Positions 26,445 through 36,095 of a DNA stretch of 64,000 nt are shown piece after piece. The stretch covers positions 7,870 through 71,869 of the forward strand of contig CAYOED010000008.1 in assembly GCA_964402925.1 (NCBI GenBank), read 5' to 3'. This stretch comes from Suilimivivens sp964402925. Its GTDB lineage: Bacteria; Bacillota; Clostridia; Lachnospirales; Lachnospiraceae. The position numbers and the translations under genes are program-made. The notes under the pieces are model-generated. The model made no database searches. It saw only the letters and a program-made list of their open reading frames with translations, and had not been told where the DNA came from. Within the stretch, counting starts at the first letter, position 1, and each line of letters opens with the position of its first letter.

Positions 26445-27224
26445 ATGCTGGATTATACATTTTCCTATGCGGATTTGGAATTTTTATTACTTGTGCTGGT
26501 CAGGGTCAGTTGTTTTGTATTTATAGCGCCCTTTTTCAGTATGAGCAATACACCTAAAAGAGTAAGAATCGGGCTTAGCATCTGTGTGGCAGTTTTGCTT
26601 TATCAGGTAGTGCCGCGAGGGGATGTTTTTTACGATACGCTTCTTGGATATTTTATCATTGTGATGAAAGAAGCGGTAACTGGACTTTTGGTGGGATTTG
26701 CCGCTAATCTGTGCAGTACGATCGTTACTTTTGCAGGACATATTGCTGATATGGAAATGGGACTTTCCATGGCAAGTATGATGGATCCCACTACAAAAGA
26801 AAGCGCTACGATTACAGGTGTCTATTATAATTATATGGTCTTGCTTATGCTGATGATTTCAGGCATGCACAGATATCTGCTCAAGGCATTGGCGGAAACC
26901 TATCTGCTTATTCCGGTGAATGGCGTTGTGCTTGAAGGAGATTCCCTGCTTGCGGCTATTTCGGGATTTCTGTCCGATTATATTATCATTGGTTTTAGGA
27001 TTTGCCTGCCTATCTTTGCAGTTATGATTATTCTAAATGCAGTGCTGGGCGTGCTTGCTAAGGTTTCACCGCAGCTTAATATGTTTGCAGTGGGTATTCA
27101 GATGAAGGTGCTGGTAGGTATCAGCATATTATTTTTGTCTACTTCCATGTTGCCGGGAGCCGCAGATTTTATATATACTCAAATGAAAAAAACGATTGTT
27201 TCCTTTGTGGAGGCAATGATGTAA
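26445..27224 (+). CDS. fliR: Flagellar export gate protein FliR
   Basis: FliR completes the FliP5-FliQ4-FliR1 gate. The 259-aa polytopic membrane protein shows about six hydrophobic helices and family features such as VRVSCFVFIAPFFSM near 20, KEAVTGLLVGF near 75 and MSMASMMDPTTKES-like sequence near 110. It starts 6 bp after fliQ with only a weak AGGTAG binding site, suggesting translational coupling. It precedes flhB as a separate gene, not the FliR-FlhB fusion found in some clostridia. Confidence 0.95.
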   Translation: MLDYTFSYADLEFLLLVLVRVSCFVFIAPFFSMSNTPKRVRIGLSICVAVLLYQVVPRGDVFYDTLLGYFIIVMKEAVTGLLVGFAANLCSTIVTFAGHIADMEMGLSMASMMDPTTKESATITGVYYNYMVLLMLMISGMHRYLLKALAETYLLIPVNGVVLEGDSLLAAISGFLSDYIIIGFRICLPIFAVMIILNAVLGVLAKVSPQLNMFAVGIQMKVLVGISILFLSTSMLPGAADFIYTQMKKTIVSFVEAMM

Positions 27225-27271
27225 TGATAGATGTGATGAAGGGGAGGCATTAGATAAAAGGAGGCAGATTG

Positions 27272-28399
27272 GTGAAAAATAATTTACTGCTATTAGAATA
27301 CAATCTGCAGTTTTTTGCAAAGGATGGACCGGGCGGTGAAAAGACAGAGCAGCCTACGGCCAAGAAGCTGGATGATGCAAGAAAAGAAGGACAGGTAGCA
27401 AAGAGCAAGGAAATAGGCAATGCATTTAGTCTGCTTGCATTGTTTCTGGTAATGAAACTATATCTTGGAATCATGGGAAATGCTTTCCTTCGGGGCTTTC
27501 ACGCTGTTTATAATCAGATTCCGGATATTATCAAGATGTACAACGGTGAACTGCCGATTGCATCGATTTATACATTGATTCGAACCATGATGTTTCAGCT
27601 GCTCATTATTATTGCGCCTATACTTCTAGTAGCGCTTGCAGTGGCAATTATATGTGATATTGTGCAGGTGAAATGGAAACCAACATCTAAGCCGCTGAAG
27701 CCGAAGTTCAACAAATTAAATCCGATTAAGGGAATGCAACGTTTTTTTTCAGCAAATTCGATTGTGGAACTGCTGAAATCACTTGCTAAGCTGGCAGTGA
27801 TTGGGTATGTGGTATATTCTTATCTGCAGGACCGGCTGAGCCAGGTCTTGATTTTGTATGATATATCTTTGAATCAGGCAATTGCGCTGATTGGAGAGAT
27901 TGTAATCGATCTGGGAATCAGGATTGCTGCAATATATATGATCATAGCATTTCTTGACTTTGCTTATCAGAAATGGAAGTTCAAAGAAGATATGAAGATG
28001 ACAAAGCAGGAAGTAAAAGATGAATATAAGAATCAAGAGGGAGATCCTCAGATCAAAGGTAAACAGAAGCAGCGTATGAGAGAAGCTTCCATGCGTCGTA
28101 TGATGCAGCAGCTTCCGGAAGCGGACGTGGTAATCACGAATCCCACCCACTATGCTGTGGCAATTAAATATGATCCTGATAAGTATGATGCACCCTATGT
28201 CCTTGCCAAAGGTGAGAATCATCTGGCCCAGAGGATCAAGGATGTTGCAAAAGAAAATAATATTGAAATTGTGGAGAACAAGCCTCTGGCAAGGATGCTC
28301 TATGCAAATGTGGAGATTGGAGAACTTATTCCTCCAGAATTATATCAGGCGGTAGCAGAGGTGCTTGCCTTTGTATATCATCTGAAAGGAAAAGTATAA
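27272..28399 (+). CDS. flhB: Flagellar export switch protein FlhB
   Basis: FlhB switches export from hook-type to filament-type substrates after autocleavage. The 375-aa protein has the N-terminal EKTEQPTAKKLDDARKEGQV segment, four transmembrane helices and the cytoplasmic domain with the self-cleaving NPTH motif (about residue 290, ITNPTHYAVAIKYD). I prefer GTG 27272 over TTG 27269, because spacing to AAAGGAGG (27257-27264) is better. It would interact with the FliK encoded upstream. Confidence 0.95.
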   Translation: MKNNLLLLEYNLQFFAKDGPGGEKTEQPTAKKLDDARKEGQVAKSKEIGNAFSLLALFLVMKLYLGIMGNAFLRGFHAVYNQIPDIIKMYNGELPIASIYTLIRTMMFQLLIIIAPILLVALAVAIICDIVQVKWKPTSKPLKPKFNKLNPIKGMQRFFSANSIVELLKSLAKLAVIGYVVYSYLQDRLSQVLILYDISLNQAIALIGEIVIDLGIRIAAIYMIIAFLDFAYQKWKFKEDMKMTKQEVKDEYKNQEGDPQIKGKQKQRMREASMRRMMQQLPEADVVITNPTHYAVAIKYDPDKYDAPYVLAKGENHLAQRIKDVAKENNIEIVENKPLARMLYANVEIGELIPPELYQAVAEVLAFVYHLKGKV

Positions 28400-28415
28400 A
28401 GAAAGGAGAGTGGCT

Positions 28416-30449
28416 ATGAAAAAAGCGGATATTGGAGTTGCGCTATATGTACTTGCGGCGTTTGTTATGTTGATCGTGCCTATTCCAAACGGGCTTTTGG
28501 ATGTGCTGCTTGCCTGTAATATAGCGATAGCTTTTACAATTCTCTTTGGAACCATGTTTTCCAAGGAAGTACTGGATATGTCTTTTTATCCTACCATGTT
28601 GCTGTTTACAACCATCTTTCGAATTGCCCTGAATGTTTCTTCCACCAGGCTGATTTTGACAACCGGTGATCCCGGACAGGTGGTTGCTACTTTCGGAAGC
28701 TATGTGGGCGCCGGAAATCTTGTGGTCGGTGTCATCATATTTGTCATTTTAATACTGGTTCAGTTCATGGTTATCAATAAAGGTTCTGAGAGAGTAGCAG
28801 AAGTAACAGCCAGATTTACACTGGACGCTATGCCCGGTAAGCAGATGGCTATTGACGCGGACTTGAATACCGGTGCTATCACTGATGCAGAGGCAAAAAG
28901 ACGCAGAGATAAGATTCAGGAGGAATCAAGCTTTTTCGGCTCCATGGATGGTGCGGTTAAGTATGTAAAAGGAGATGCTACGGCAGGTCTTATCATAACA
29001 GCTGTAAATGTTGTGGGCGGTATCGCAATGGGTGTGCTCAGCCAGGGGATGGAATTTTCTGCTGCATTAGATAAATATGTTATTCTTACAATCGGTGACG
29101 GTCTGGTCAGCCAGATTCCCTCCTTGCTGATATCCTTATCTACAGGTATTCTTGTCACGAAGGGCTCAAAGGATGCAGACTTTGGTACAGTGCTGGTCAG
29201 CCAGCTTTTTGGTATTCCGAAAGTACTTTATCTTGTAGGCACGATTATTGCTGTATTGGGCATAATCACACCTCTTCCGGATATTGTCTTTCTGGCGCTT
29301 GGACTTATTTATATCGTCACGGGAAGAGTGATAGCAGGTACTATTGAGACTGCCCAGATTGAGGGAGAGGTTGATGCAGAGGAGGTTGCCGCGGAGGAAA
29401 TCAGACAACCGGAAAATGTCAACAGTCTGCTGCAGGTGGATCCAATCGAATTGGAATTTGGATATGGAATCATCCCTCTTGCAGATGTGAACCAGGGCGG
29501 TGATCTTCTGGACCGTGTAGTCATGATCAGAAGACAGATTGCCTTGGAGCTTGGTACGGTTGTTCCGATTATCAGACTTCGTGACAACATTCAGCTGAAT
29601 CCAAATCAATATATTATTAAAATTAAGGGAATACAGGTCAGTGAAGGGGAAATCCTTTTTGACCATTATATGGCAATGAATCCGGGATATGTGGAAGAGG
29701 AAATCACAGGAATTCCTACTTTTGAGCCTTCTTTCCATCTGCCTGCCATCTGGATTACGGAAGGACAGAGGGAACGTGCTGAAAGTATGGGATATACGGT
29801 TGTGGATCCGCCGTCTATAATAGCAACACATTTGACAGAAATCATCAGGCAGTATATTTCTGAACTGCTTACAAGGCAGGATGTGCAAAATCTGGTCAAC
29901 AACTTGAAAGAGACCAATCCTTCTTTAGTAGAAGAGCTTGTACCTAAGTTGTTAGGGCTTGGTGAAGTACAGAAAGTTCTGCAGAATCTTCTTAAAGAAG
30001 GAATTTCGATCAGAGATCTGCTTACGATTTTTGAGACGCTGGCCGATTATGCAGCAACTACAAGAGATACGGATATTCTGACGGAATATGTAAGGCAGAG
30101 TCTTAAGCGTGCTATTTCCAGTAAGTTTTTCCCTGCAAATGAAACTACCAGTGTTGTAACACTGGATCCGAAGCTGGAGCAGGAGGTTATGGCAAGTATC
30201 AAGCAGACGGAAACCGGAGCATATCTTACTCTGGATCCTGAAAAGACCAAGGCGATTATGCAATCAGTCGGAAACGAAATTACCAAATTGGAGAATCTGG
30301 GAAAGAACCCCATTGTTATTACCTCTCCAATTGTCCGCATGTACTTTAAACGCTTGACGGAAGACTATTATAAAGATCTGATTGTAGTTTCATACAATGA
30401 GATTGAGAGCAGTATAGAATTACAATCTGTAGGAATGGTGACGGCATGA
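28416..30449 (+). CDS. flhA: Flagellar export protein FlhA
   Basis: FlhA forms the nonameric ring below the gate and docks chaperone-substrate complexes. The 677-aa length is standard. The N-terminal half has about eight membrane helices and the conserved cytoplasmic FHIPEP-family loop (RFTLDAMPGKQMAIDADLN near 145), and the C-terminal half is the soluble docking domain (LPAIWITEGQRERAE, SLVEELVPKLLGLGEVQKVLQNLL). I chose ATG 28416 over GTG 28410 on the basis of AAAGGAG spacing. Its stop overlaps the flhF start by 4 bp. Confidence 0.97.
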   Translation: MKKADIGVALYVLAAFVMLIVPIPNGLLDVLLACNIAIAFTILFGTMFSKEVLDMSFYPTMLLFTTIFRIALNVSSTRLILTTGDPGQVVATFGSYVGAGNLVVGVIIFVILILVQFMVINKGSERVAEVTARFTLDAMPGKQMAIDADLNTGAITDAEAKRRRDKIQEESSFFGSMDGAVKYVKGDATAGLIITAVNVVGGIAMGVLSQGMEFSAALDKYVILTIGDGLVSQIPSLLISLSTGILVTKGSKDADFGTVLVSQLFGIPKVLYLVGTIIAVLGIITPLPDIVFLALGLIYIVTGRVIAGTIETAQIEGEVDAEEVAAEEIRQPENVNSLLQVDPIELEFGYGIIPLADVNQGGDLLDRVVMIRRQIALELGTVVPIIRLRDNIQLNPNQYIIKIKGIQVSEGEILFDHYMAMNPGYVEEEITGIPTFEPSFHLPAIWITEGQRERAESMGYTVVDPPSIIATHLTEIIRQYISELLTRQDVQNLVNNLKETNPSLVEELVPKLLGLGEVQKVLQNLLKEGISIRDLLTIFETLADYAATTRDTDILTEYVRQSLKRAISSKFFPANETTSVVTLDPKLEQEVMASIKQTETGAYLTLDPEKTKAIMQSVGNEITKLENLGKNPIVITSPIVRMYFKRLTEDYYKDLIVVSYNEIESSIELQSVGMVTA

Positions 30450-31672
30450 TAATAAAGAAATTTCAAGGAAAAACAGAAGCAGAAGCAGTGGAAAGCGCCA
30501 AAAAAGAACTGGGCAGCAATGTGGTGATCATGAATGTCCGGAATATGAAGCGGAAAGGGATGTTCAGTTTTTTAAAGCCGCAGATGATTGAAGTAACTGT
30601 GGCCCTTGAGGAGGAGCCGGAGCAGTCTTCGATTCCTCTGAAGGAAGAAGCAGTTAAACAGCCCCTCATTGATGCAATTGTGCATAAAGCTGCAATGGAG
30701 GCGGCAGCGTCCATCGACAATAATATGACAAAGGATGCGGCGGCTGAAAACAGTAGGCAGGACAGCAGCGCGATTGAAGAAAAACTGGACACGCTCCACA
30801 TACTGCTTGAACAGCAGCTTCAAAAACCCGATGAAGCAAAAGGGGATGCCTTGGAGAAAGAGGAAGAGAGCGAAGTAGAGCGCTTTATGAAGCTGCTTTA
30901 TAATACGATGATGTCGAATGAAGTGAGTGAACAGAACGCCAATCAGATTATTGATGAAATTGAAAAAATCAATAAGCCCAATATGCCGTTTGATTATGCG
31001 CTGGCAAATACTTATCAGAAAATGATTTTAAAATTTGGGAAACCAATCGAAATCACACCCGCCCAAAAGGGACCTAAGGTAATCTTTTTTATAGGACCGA
31101 CAGGAGTTGGGAAAACGACGACCATTGCAAAGATTGCTTCCAAATTCAGTGTGGAAAGCGGCAGAAAGGTGGCGCTTCTCACCGCAGATACTTATCGGAT
31201 TGCAGCAGCCGAACAGCTTCGAACTTATGCAAATATTTTAGAGGTACCCTTTAGGGTCATTTATTCCACAGAAGAAATAGAGCAGGCTTTGAGGGATTTC
31301 AGAAATTATGATTTTATCATGGTAGATACTGCAGGGCATTCCCATCAGAATGAGGCGCAGAAAGAAGCAATGGGCAATTTCGTCCATTCTGTGGACGGAA
31401 TGGCGGAAAAGGAAGTATTTCTCGTCTTAAGTGCTACGACTAAATACCGGGATCTGATCAGTATTGCGGATACCTATTCTGCAATGACAGAGTATAAACT
31501 TATTTTTACAAAACTTGATGAAACGACTACCTTGGGAAATCTGCTTAATCTGAAGCTTCACACGGGGGCCCCGTTGTCGTATGTGACATATGGTCAGAAC
31601 GTGCCTGATGACATTGAAATATTTAATCCGCAGAAGACTGTGAAGCAGCTTTTAGGCGGAAAAGGTAATTGA
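30446..31672 (+). CDS. flhF: Flagellar SRP-like GTPase FlhF
   Basis: FlhF places and counts flagella and belongs to the SRP GTPases. The 408-aa protein has an N-terminal basic domain (MIIKKFQGKTEAEAVESAKKEL), a variable acidic linker (about 55-140), an N-type helical bundle and the G domain: FFIGPTGVGKTTTIAKIA near 213, TADTYRIAAAEQLRTYA, DTAGHSHQN and FTKLDETT. It overlaps flhA by ATGA and is followed by its partner flhG. Confidence 0.96.
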   Translation: MIIKKFQGKTEAEAVESAKKELGSNVVIMNVRNMKRKGMFSFLKPQMIEVTVALEEEPEQSSIPLKEEAVKQPLIDAIVHKAAMEAAASIDNNMTKDAAAENSRQDSSAIEEKLDTLHILLEQQLQKPDEAKGDALEKEEESEVERFMKLLYNTMMSNEVSEQNANQIIDEIEKINKPNMPFDYALANTYQKMILKFGKPIEITPAQKGPKVIFFIGPTGVGKTTTIAKIASKFSVESGRKVALLTADTYRIAAAEQLRTYANILEVPFRVIYSTEEIEQALRDFRNYDFIMVDTAGHSHQNEAQKEAMGNFVHSVDGMAEKEVFLVLSATTKYRDLISIADTYSAMTEYKLIFTKLDETTTLGNLLNLKLHTGAPLSYVTYGQNVPDDIEIFNPQKTVKQLLGGKGN

Positions 31673-31707
31673 CAGGGAAAATACCACAGATAAAGTGAGG
31701 AAGATAT

Positions 31708-32592
31708 ATGGATCAGGCCGAACAACTAAGAAACATAATAAAGGCAGGCGGCAATACACATAACAGACCTTTGGCAAGGGTGATTACGGTCACAAGCGGA
31801 AAAGGCGGTGTGGGTAAATCCAATACAGCAATTAATTTGGCAATACAATTTCGGAAAATAGGACAGAGGGTCATTATTCTTGACGCGGATTTTGGACTTG
31901 CAAATATTGAAATTATGTTTGGTGCTGTGCCGAAACATAATTTATGTGATTTAATTTATCAAGGGAAAAATATAAAAGAGATCATTACCTGGGGACCTAT
32001 GGAAGTGGGATTTATATCAGGGGGATCAGGAATTGCGGGACTTTCTAATCTGAGCAGGGATTATCTGATTTACATTATCAATAATCTTGCAGAACTGGAT
32101 AGCATTGCAGATGTTATCATTGTGGATACAGGGGCAGGGATTTCTGATGCAGTATTGGAGTTTTTGGTAGCCAGCGGGGAAATTCTGCTGGTAACTACAC
32201 CGGAGCCGACTTCTATCACAGATTCCTATTCTCTTTTAAAAGCGTTGGGCAGACATTCCAGATTCTCTGTGGAAATGTCTCAGGTGAAGGTGATTGCAAA
32301 TAAAGTGGATGATCAGAAGGATGGGGAAAAACTTTTTGAAAAACTAAATACGGTAGTCAGCAGATATTTAAAGATTCCTATTTCCTATCTGGGAGCAATT
32401 CCACAGGATAACCAGCTTTCTAAGGCAGTCATGCAGCAGATGCCGGTATCGCTTCAAGCTCCGGCGGCAAAATCGGCGGTGGCATATGAAAATATTGCTG
32501 CAAAACTAATGAATAAAGAATTGAGCAAAAGCGTTCCCAAAAGGGGGATGGCGGCGTTTTTTTCACATATAGTAACAGGTAAAATACTTTAA
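31708..32592 (+). CDS. flhG: MinD-like flagellar number regulator FlhG
   Basis: FlhG (YlxH) is a MinD/ParA-type ATPase that stimulates FlhF and controls flagellar number. The 294-aa protein shows the deviant Walker A TSGKGGVGKSNTAIN near 30, LDADFGLANIEIMFG near 57 and VDTGAGISDAVLEF near 145. A membrane-targeting amphipathic C-terminus (MAAFFSHIVTGKIL) is plausible. ATG 31708 follows GTGAGG at 31696-31701. Confidence 0.95.
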   Translation: MDQAEQLRNIIKAGGNTHNRPLARVITVTSGKGGVGKSNTAINLAIQFRKIGQRVIILDADFGLANIEIMFGAVPKHNLCDLIYQGKNIKEIITWGPMEVGFISGGSGIAGLSNLSRDYLIYIINNLAELDSIADVIIVDTGAGISDAVLEFLVASGEILLVTTPEPTSITDSYSLLKALGRHSRFSVEMSQVKVIANKVDDQKDGEKLFEKLNTVVSRYLKIPISYLGAIPQDNQLSKAVMQQMPVSLQAPAAKSAVAYENIAAKLMNKELSKSVPKRGMAAFFSHIVTGKIL

Positions 32593-32608
32593 CAGGAGGG
32601 GAAGAGTC

Positions 32609-33334
32609 ATGTTATCAAAATATGTTATGCCGGGAGATAGAGCGGAGATACTGGAGGCGGAACGGATAAATTACATTGATGATAATGAAAAGAGAAAGAT
32701 ATATCAGACTCAGGTGCTTGATGTCCTGTCAGAGGATAGATTTGAAATCAGAATGCCGATGGAGCAGTCAAAGCTTGTTTTGTTACCTGTAAATGCAGAG
32801 TATGAAGTTTTATTTTATACTTCTATGGGTGTTTATCAGTGTCTTGCGAATGTAGTAGACAGGTATAAAACGGAGACTCAGTTTGTTCTTCTCATGGAAC
32901 TGTCGAGCAGTCTGAGCAAGTTTCAGAGAAGGGAATATTATCGTTTAAGCTGTGCGCTGGATATGGAGGCGAGACCGCTGGAACAGGAAGAGATTGAAGC
33001 GCTGGAACAGCAGAACGAGTTCCTGAATGAGAGAAGACTTTTAAAGCGTCATGTTATTGTGGATATCAGCGGGGGAGGCATACGGTTTGTGGGTGATAGT
33101 GCGTATGAACCTGAAACTATGATCTATTGCAGATATAAGCTGGAAAGAGACGGAAAAATCAAAGAATACGAACTGATAGCAAAGGTTCTGATGGTAAAGA
33201 AGTTGGAAGATAAACCCGGTTTTTATGAACATCGTGCGCACTATATTAATATTGATACTGCAAAGCGGGAAGAGATTATCCGATTTATTTTCGAGCAGGA
33301 AAGAAAGAACAGAAAACGTGAAAAAGATTTATAA
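32609..33334 (+). CDS. PilZ-domain c-di-GMP binding flagellar brake protein (YcgR/YpfA-like)
   Basis: A 241-aa two-domain protein: an N-terminal YcgR-type beta domain (about 1-105) and a C-terminal PilZ domain. The PilZ ligand motifs are present: the RxxxR element (QRREYYRL near residue 111) and DISGGGIRF near residue 150. Homologues bind cyclic di-GMP and slow the motor by contacting MotA. Its place between flhG and cheB supports a motility role. ATG 32609 follows AGGAGGGG. Confidence 0.9.
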   Translation: MLSKYVMPGDRAEILEAERINYIDDNEKRKIYQTQVLDVLSEDRFEIRMPMEQSKLVLLPVNAEYEVLFYTSMGVYQCLANVVDRYKTETQFVLLMELSSSLSKFQRREYYRLSCALDMEARPLEQEEIEALEQQNEFLNERRLLKRHVIVDISGGGIRFVGDSAYEPETMIYCRYKLERDGKIKEYELIAKVLMVKKLEDKPGFYEHRAHYINIDTAKREEIIRFIFEQERKNRKREKDL

Positions 33335-33350
33335 TTGTGTTACTATGCAC

Positions 33351-33378
33351 TTATGAGAAGAGCAACTTGTGCTATACT
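33351..33378 (+). promoter_or_regulatory. Possible internal sigma-A promoter before cheB
   Basis: TTATGA at 33351-33356, a 16-bp spacer and TATACT at 33373-33378, in an 86-bp gap, one of the longer ones inside the operon. Transcription would start near 33385, 36 nt before cheB. It could give the chemotaxis genes extra expression independent of the flgB promoter. Confidence 0.5.
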
Positions 33379-33420
33379 ATAGCATATACAAAATTCATAT
33401 TTTAAGAAGGATCGGTTATA

Positions 33421-34023
33421 ATGAAGGCAGATGAAAGCAGAGCCGGAAAGAAGATTGTTGCAATTGCCAGTTCTACCGGCGGACCCAAGGCATTGCAGAG
33501 ATTGATTCCTTTACTGCCATCTAATCTTAATGCACCTGTTATGATTGTGCAGCATATGCCGGCAGGCTTTACGGAGGCATTGGCGGGAAGGCTTAATATG
33601 TTAAGCCCGTTGGCCGTCAAGGAAGCAGCAGAAGGTGATGTGCTAAGTCAAGGTCAGGTATTTCTTGCCCGGGGCGGCAGGCATATGAAGGCAGCAAAAA
33701 GCGGAGCCAGACACGTCATACGTTATTCAGATGAAGCACCAAGAGAAGGAGTGCGCCCTTGTGCAAATTATATGTATGAGTCTCTTGCGGAATGCGGGTA
33801 TGACGAAGTGGTATGTGTGGTCTTAACCGGAATGGGAGCGGACGGAACGGCAGGAATCCGAAATTTAATGGAAAAGAAAAAGGTAACGATATTTGTTCAA
33901 AGTGAGGCGACCTGTACCGTTTACGGCATGCCGAGAAGTGTTGTGGCTGCAGGACTTGCAAAAGAAGGGATAACGTTAGAGCAAATTGCACAGGAAATAA
34001 TAAAAAACGTGGGGGTAATTTAA
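33421..34023 (+). CDS. cheB: CheB-type methylesterase domain protein lacking a receiver domain
   Basis: CheB removes methyl groups from (and deamidates) chemoreceptors. The 200-aa product contains only the catalytic domain: Ser of IASSTGGPKAL (residue 17/18), His of VQHMPAGF (residue 45) and Asp of GMGADGTAGI. The usual N-terminal receiver domain with its phospho-Asp is missing, and the ATG at 33421 has a good AAGAAGG ribosome binding site. The open frame does not extend upstream into a receiver, so this is not a wrong start. The methylesterase activity may be unregulated by CheA phosphorylation. Confidence 0.92.
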   Translation: MKADESRAGKKIVAIASSTGGPKALQRLIPLLPSNLNAPVMIVQHMPAGFTEALAGRLNMLSPLAVKEAAEGDVLSQGQVFLARGGRHMKAAKSGARHVIRYSDEAPREGVRPCANYMYESLAECGYDEVVCVVLTGMGADGTAGIRNLMEKKKVTIFVQSEATCTVYGMPRSVVAAGLAKEGITLEQIAQEIIKNVGVI

Positions 34024-34024
34024 G

Positions 34025-36079
34025 ATGGATGTAAACCAATATCTTGAGATTTTTCTTGACGAAACAAAAGAGCACCTTGAAAGCCTGAATACCCAGATAC
34101 TTTCTCTGGAACAGGAACCGGAAAACACAGACACGATTAATGAGATTTTCCGTGCTGCTCATTCGCTGAAAGGAATGGCGGGAACCATGGGCTATAAGCG
34201 GATGCAGGCGCTGACGCATGATATGGAGAATGTATTTTCAGAGATTCGGAACGGTACCATGAAAGTGAATTCAAACCTGATTGATACATTGTTCCAATGT
34301 CTGGATGCACTGGAGGAATATACCGGAAATATCCAGGAGACTGCTGATGAAGGAACCAATGATAATCAGCAGCTGATCAATATGTTGAGCGCGTTTCTTA
34401 AACCCGGCGGGAAAGATGAGACACCGGTACAGGAATCTGCTGGGGATACAAAGACGGACGCAGAGGGCGGCTCGGAGGAAAAATGGGGAGATATTAAAAT
34501 CGGTGAATCCGAACGGCTGGTTCTCTCCACAGCAAAATCCGAGGGCAAGAATGTGTACGGTCTGACTGTGTATGTACAGGAAAACTGCCTTCTCAAAGCT
34601 GCAAGGGCATTTCTGGTATACAAAGCTGTTGAGGAAAAGGCAGAGATTATTGTAAGCAATCCTCCCGCGCAGGATATCGAGGATGAAAAATTTGAACTGG
34701 ATTTCAGCTTGATAGTGATTTCTGATTATCCCCTAGATGAAATTCTTCAGGCAACAAGAAATGTATCAGAAATAGAGAAGGCAGTAGGTGCTCCTTACGA
34801 GATCGCAGAAGAAGAAGAGGAAAAAGAAATTGTAGAACAGGTCACAGAGGTAAAGCCTGCGGCTCCTGCTCAGGTTCAGAGCGCGCCTGCCAAGGCAAAT
34901 GAGAAAAAGGCACCCGGTAAACCTGTGGTGAACAGAACGGTTCGTGTGGACATTGAGAAGCTGGACGTTCTTATGAATCTGGTAAGTGAACTTATCATTG
35001 CAAAGAATTCACTGGTATCAGCATCCAGCACAGAAGGTGTTTCCGGGACAGGATTCAATGAACAGATTGAATATTTAGAGAGTGTAACCACAAACCTGCA
35101 TGAATCCGTTATGAAGGTGCGAATGGTTCCTATTGAAAGTGTTGTGAGCAAATTCCCTAGAATGATTCGTGACCTTACAAAGAAGCTGAACAAAAAGATG
35201 GAATTATATATGTCTGGGGAGGAGACGGAACTTGACAGAACGGTGGTGGATGAAATTGGTGATCCGCTGATGCATCTTCTGCGAAATGCAGCTGATCATG
35301 GACTTGAATCTACTGAGTTGCGTATACAGAGAGGAAAGCCTGAAGTGGGTTCAATTTTCCTGGATGCCTATCAGGATGGAAATAACGTAGTAATAGAGGT
35401 AAGAGATGATGGCAATGGTATTGATGTGGAGGCTGTTAAGAATAAGGCCATCGAACGAGGTGTTATCACGCCTGAGCAGGGAGATAACATGAGTGAGAAA
35501 GACATCATCAATCTGCTTTTCCATGCGGGGTTTTCTACGGCAAAGAAGATTTCAGACGTTTCCGGGCGCGGGGTAGGACTTGATGTGGTTAAATCAAAGA
35601 TTGAGTCATTGAGCGGGGAAGTGGAAGTGAAATCCAAATTAGGAGAAGGCAGTACATGGATTGTGCGGCTGCCGCTCACACTGGCAATTATTCAGGCACT
35701 CATGGTTACTGTGGGCGGAGAAAAATATGCGATTTCCCTTGGAGGAATCCAGACTCTTGAAGATATCAGCCCAAACGAAGTCAAACTGGTTCAGAACAGG
35801 GAAGTGATCAACTTAAGAGGCAACGTTATTCCCCTTATAAGATTAAGCAAGGAACTGGATATTGAAAGCAGCAAATCACCGGATGAAAATCTGATTGTTG
35901 TAATTGTTAAGAAGGGTGAGAAACTTGCAGGTCTTGTTATCGATGAACTGATGGGACAGCAGGAGATTGTCATCAAATCACTTGGCAGATATATCAGCAA
36001 GTGCAAGATTATCAGCGGAGCAACAATATTAGGCGACGGCGAAGTGGCTTTGATTTTAGATGCCAATGCGTTGATATAA
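34025..36079 (+). CDS. cheA: Chemotaxis histidine kinase CheA
   Basis: CheA phosphorylates CheY in response to receptors. The 684-aa protein has an Hpt domain with phospho-His 46 (FRAAHSLKGMAGTMGY), a P2 CheY-binding-like domain (about 160-255), a dimerisation domain (VRVDIEKLDVLMNLVSELIIAKNSL, near 305, ends given), an HATPase domain with LRNAADHGLE, VRDDGNGID and GRGVGLDVV, and a C-terminal CheW-like regulatory domain (about 545-684). It starts 1 bp after the cheB stop; GTGGGGG is the ribosome binding site. Confidence 0.97.
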   Translation: MDVNQYLEIFLDETKEHLESLNTQILSLEQEPENTDTINEIFRAAHSLKGMAGTMGYKRMQALTHDMENVFSEIRNGTMKVNSNLIDTLFQCLDALEEYTGNIQETADEGTNDNQQLINMLSAFLKPGGKDETPVQESAGDTKTDAEGGSEEKWGDIKIGESERLVLSTAKSEGKNVYGLTVYVQENCLLKAARAFLVYKAVEEKAEIIVSNPPAQDIEDEKFELDFSLIVISDYPLDEILQATRNVSEIEKAVGAPYEIAEEEEEKEIVEQVTEVKPAAPAQVQSAPAKANEKKAPGKPVVNRTVRVDIEKLDVLMNLVSELIIAKNSLVSASSTEGVSGTGFNEQIEYLESVTTNLHESVMKVRMVPIESVVSKFPRMIRDLTKKLNKKMELYMSGEETELDRTVVDEIGDPLMHLLRNAADHGLESTELRIQRGKPEVGSIFLDAYQDGNNVVIEVRDDGNGIDVEAVKNKAIERGVITPEQGDNMSEKDIINLLFHAGFSTAKKISDVSGRGVGLDVVKSKIESLSGEVEVKSKLGEGSTWIVRLPLTLAIIQALMVTVGGEKYAISLGGIQTLEDISPNEVKLVQNREVINLRGNVIPLIRLSKELDIESSKSPDENLIVVIVKKGEKLAGLVIDELMGQQEIVIKSLGRYISKCKIISGATILGDGEVALILDANALI

Positions 36080-36095
36080 GATGGGGGTAAAAATA

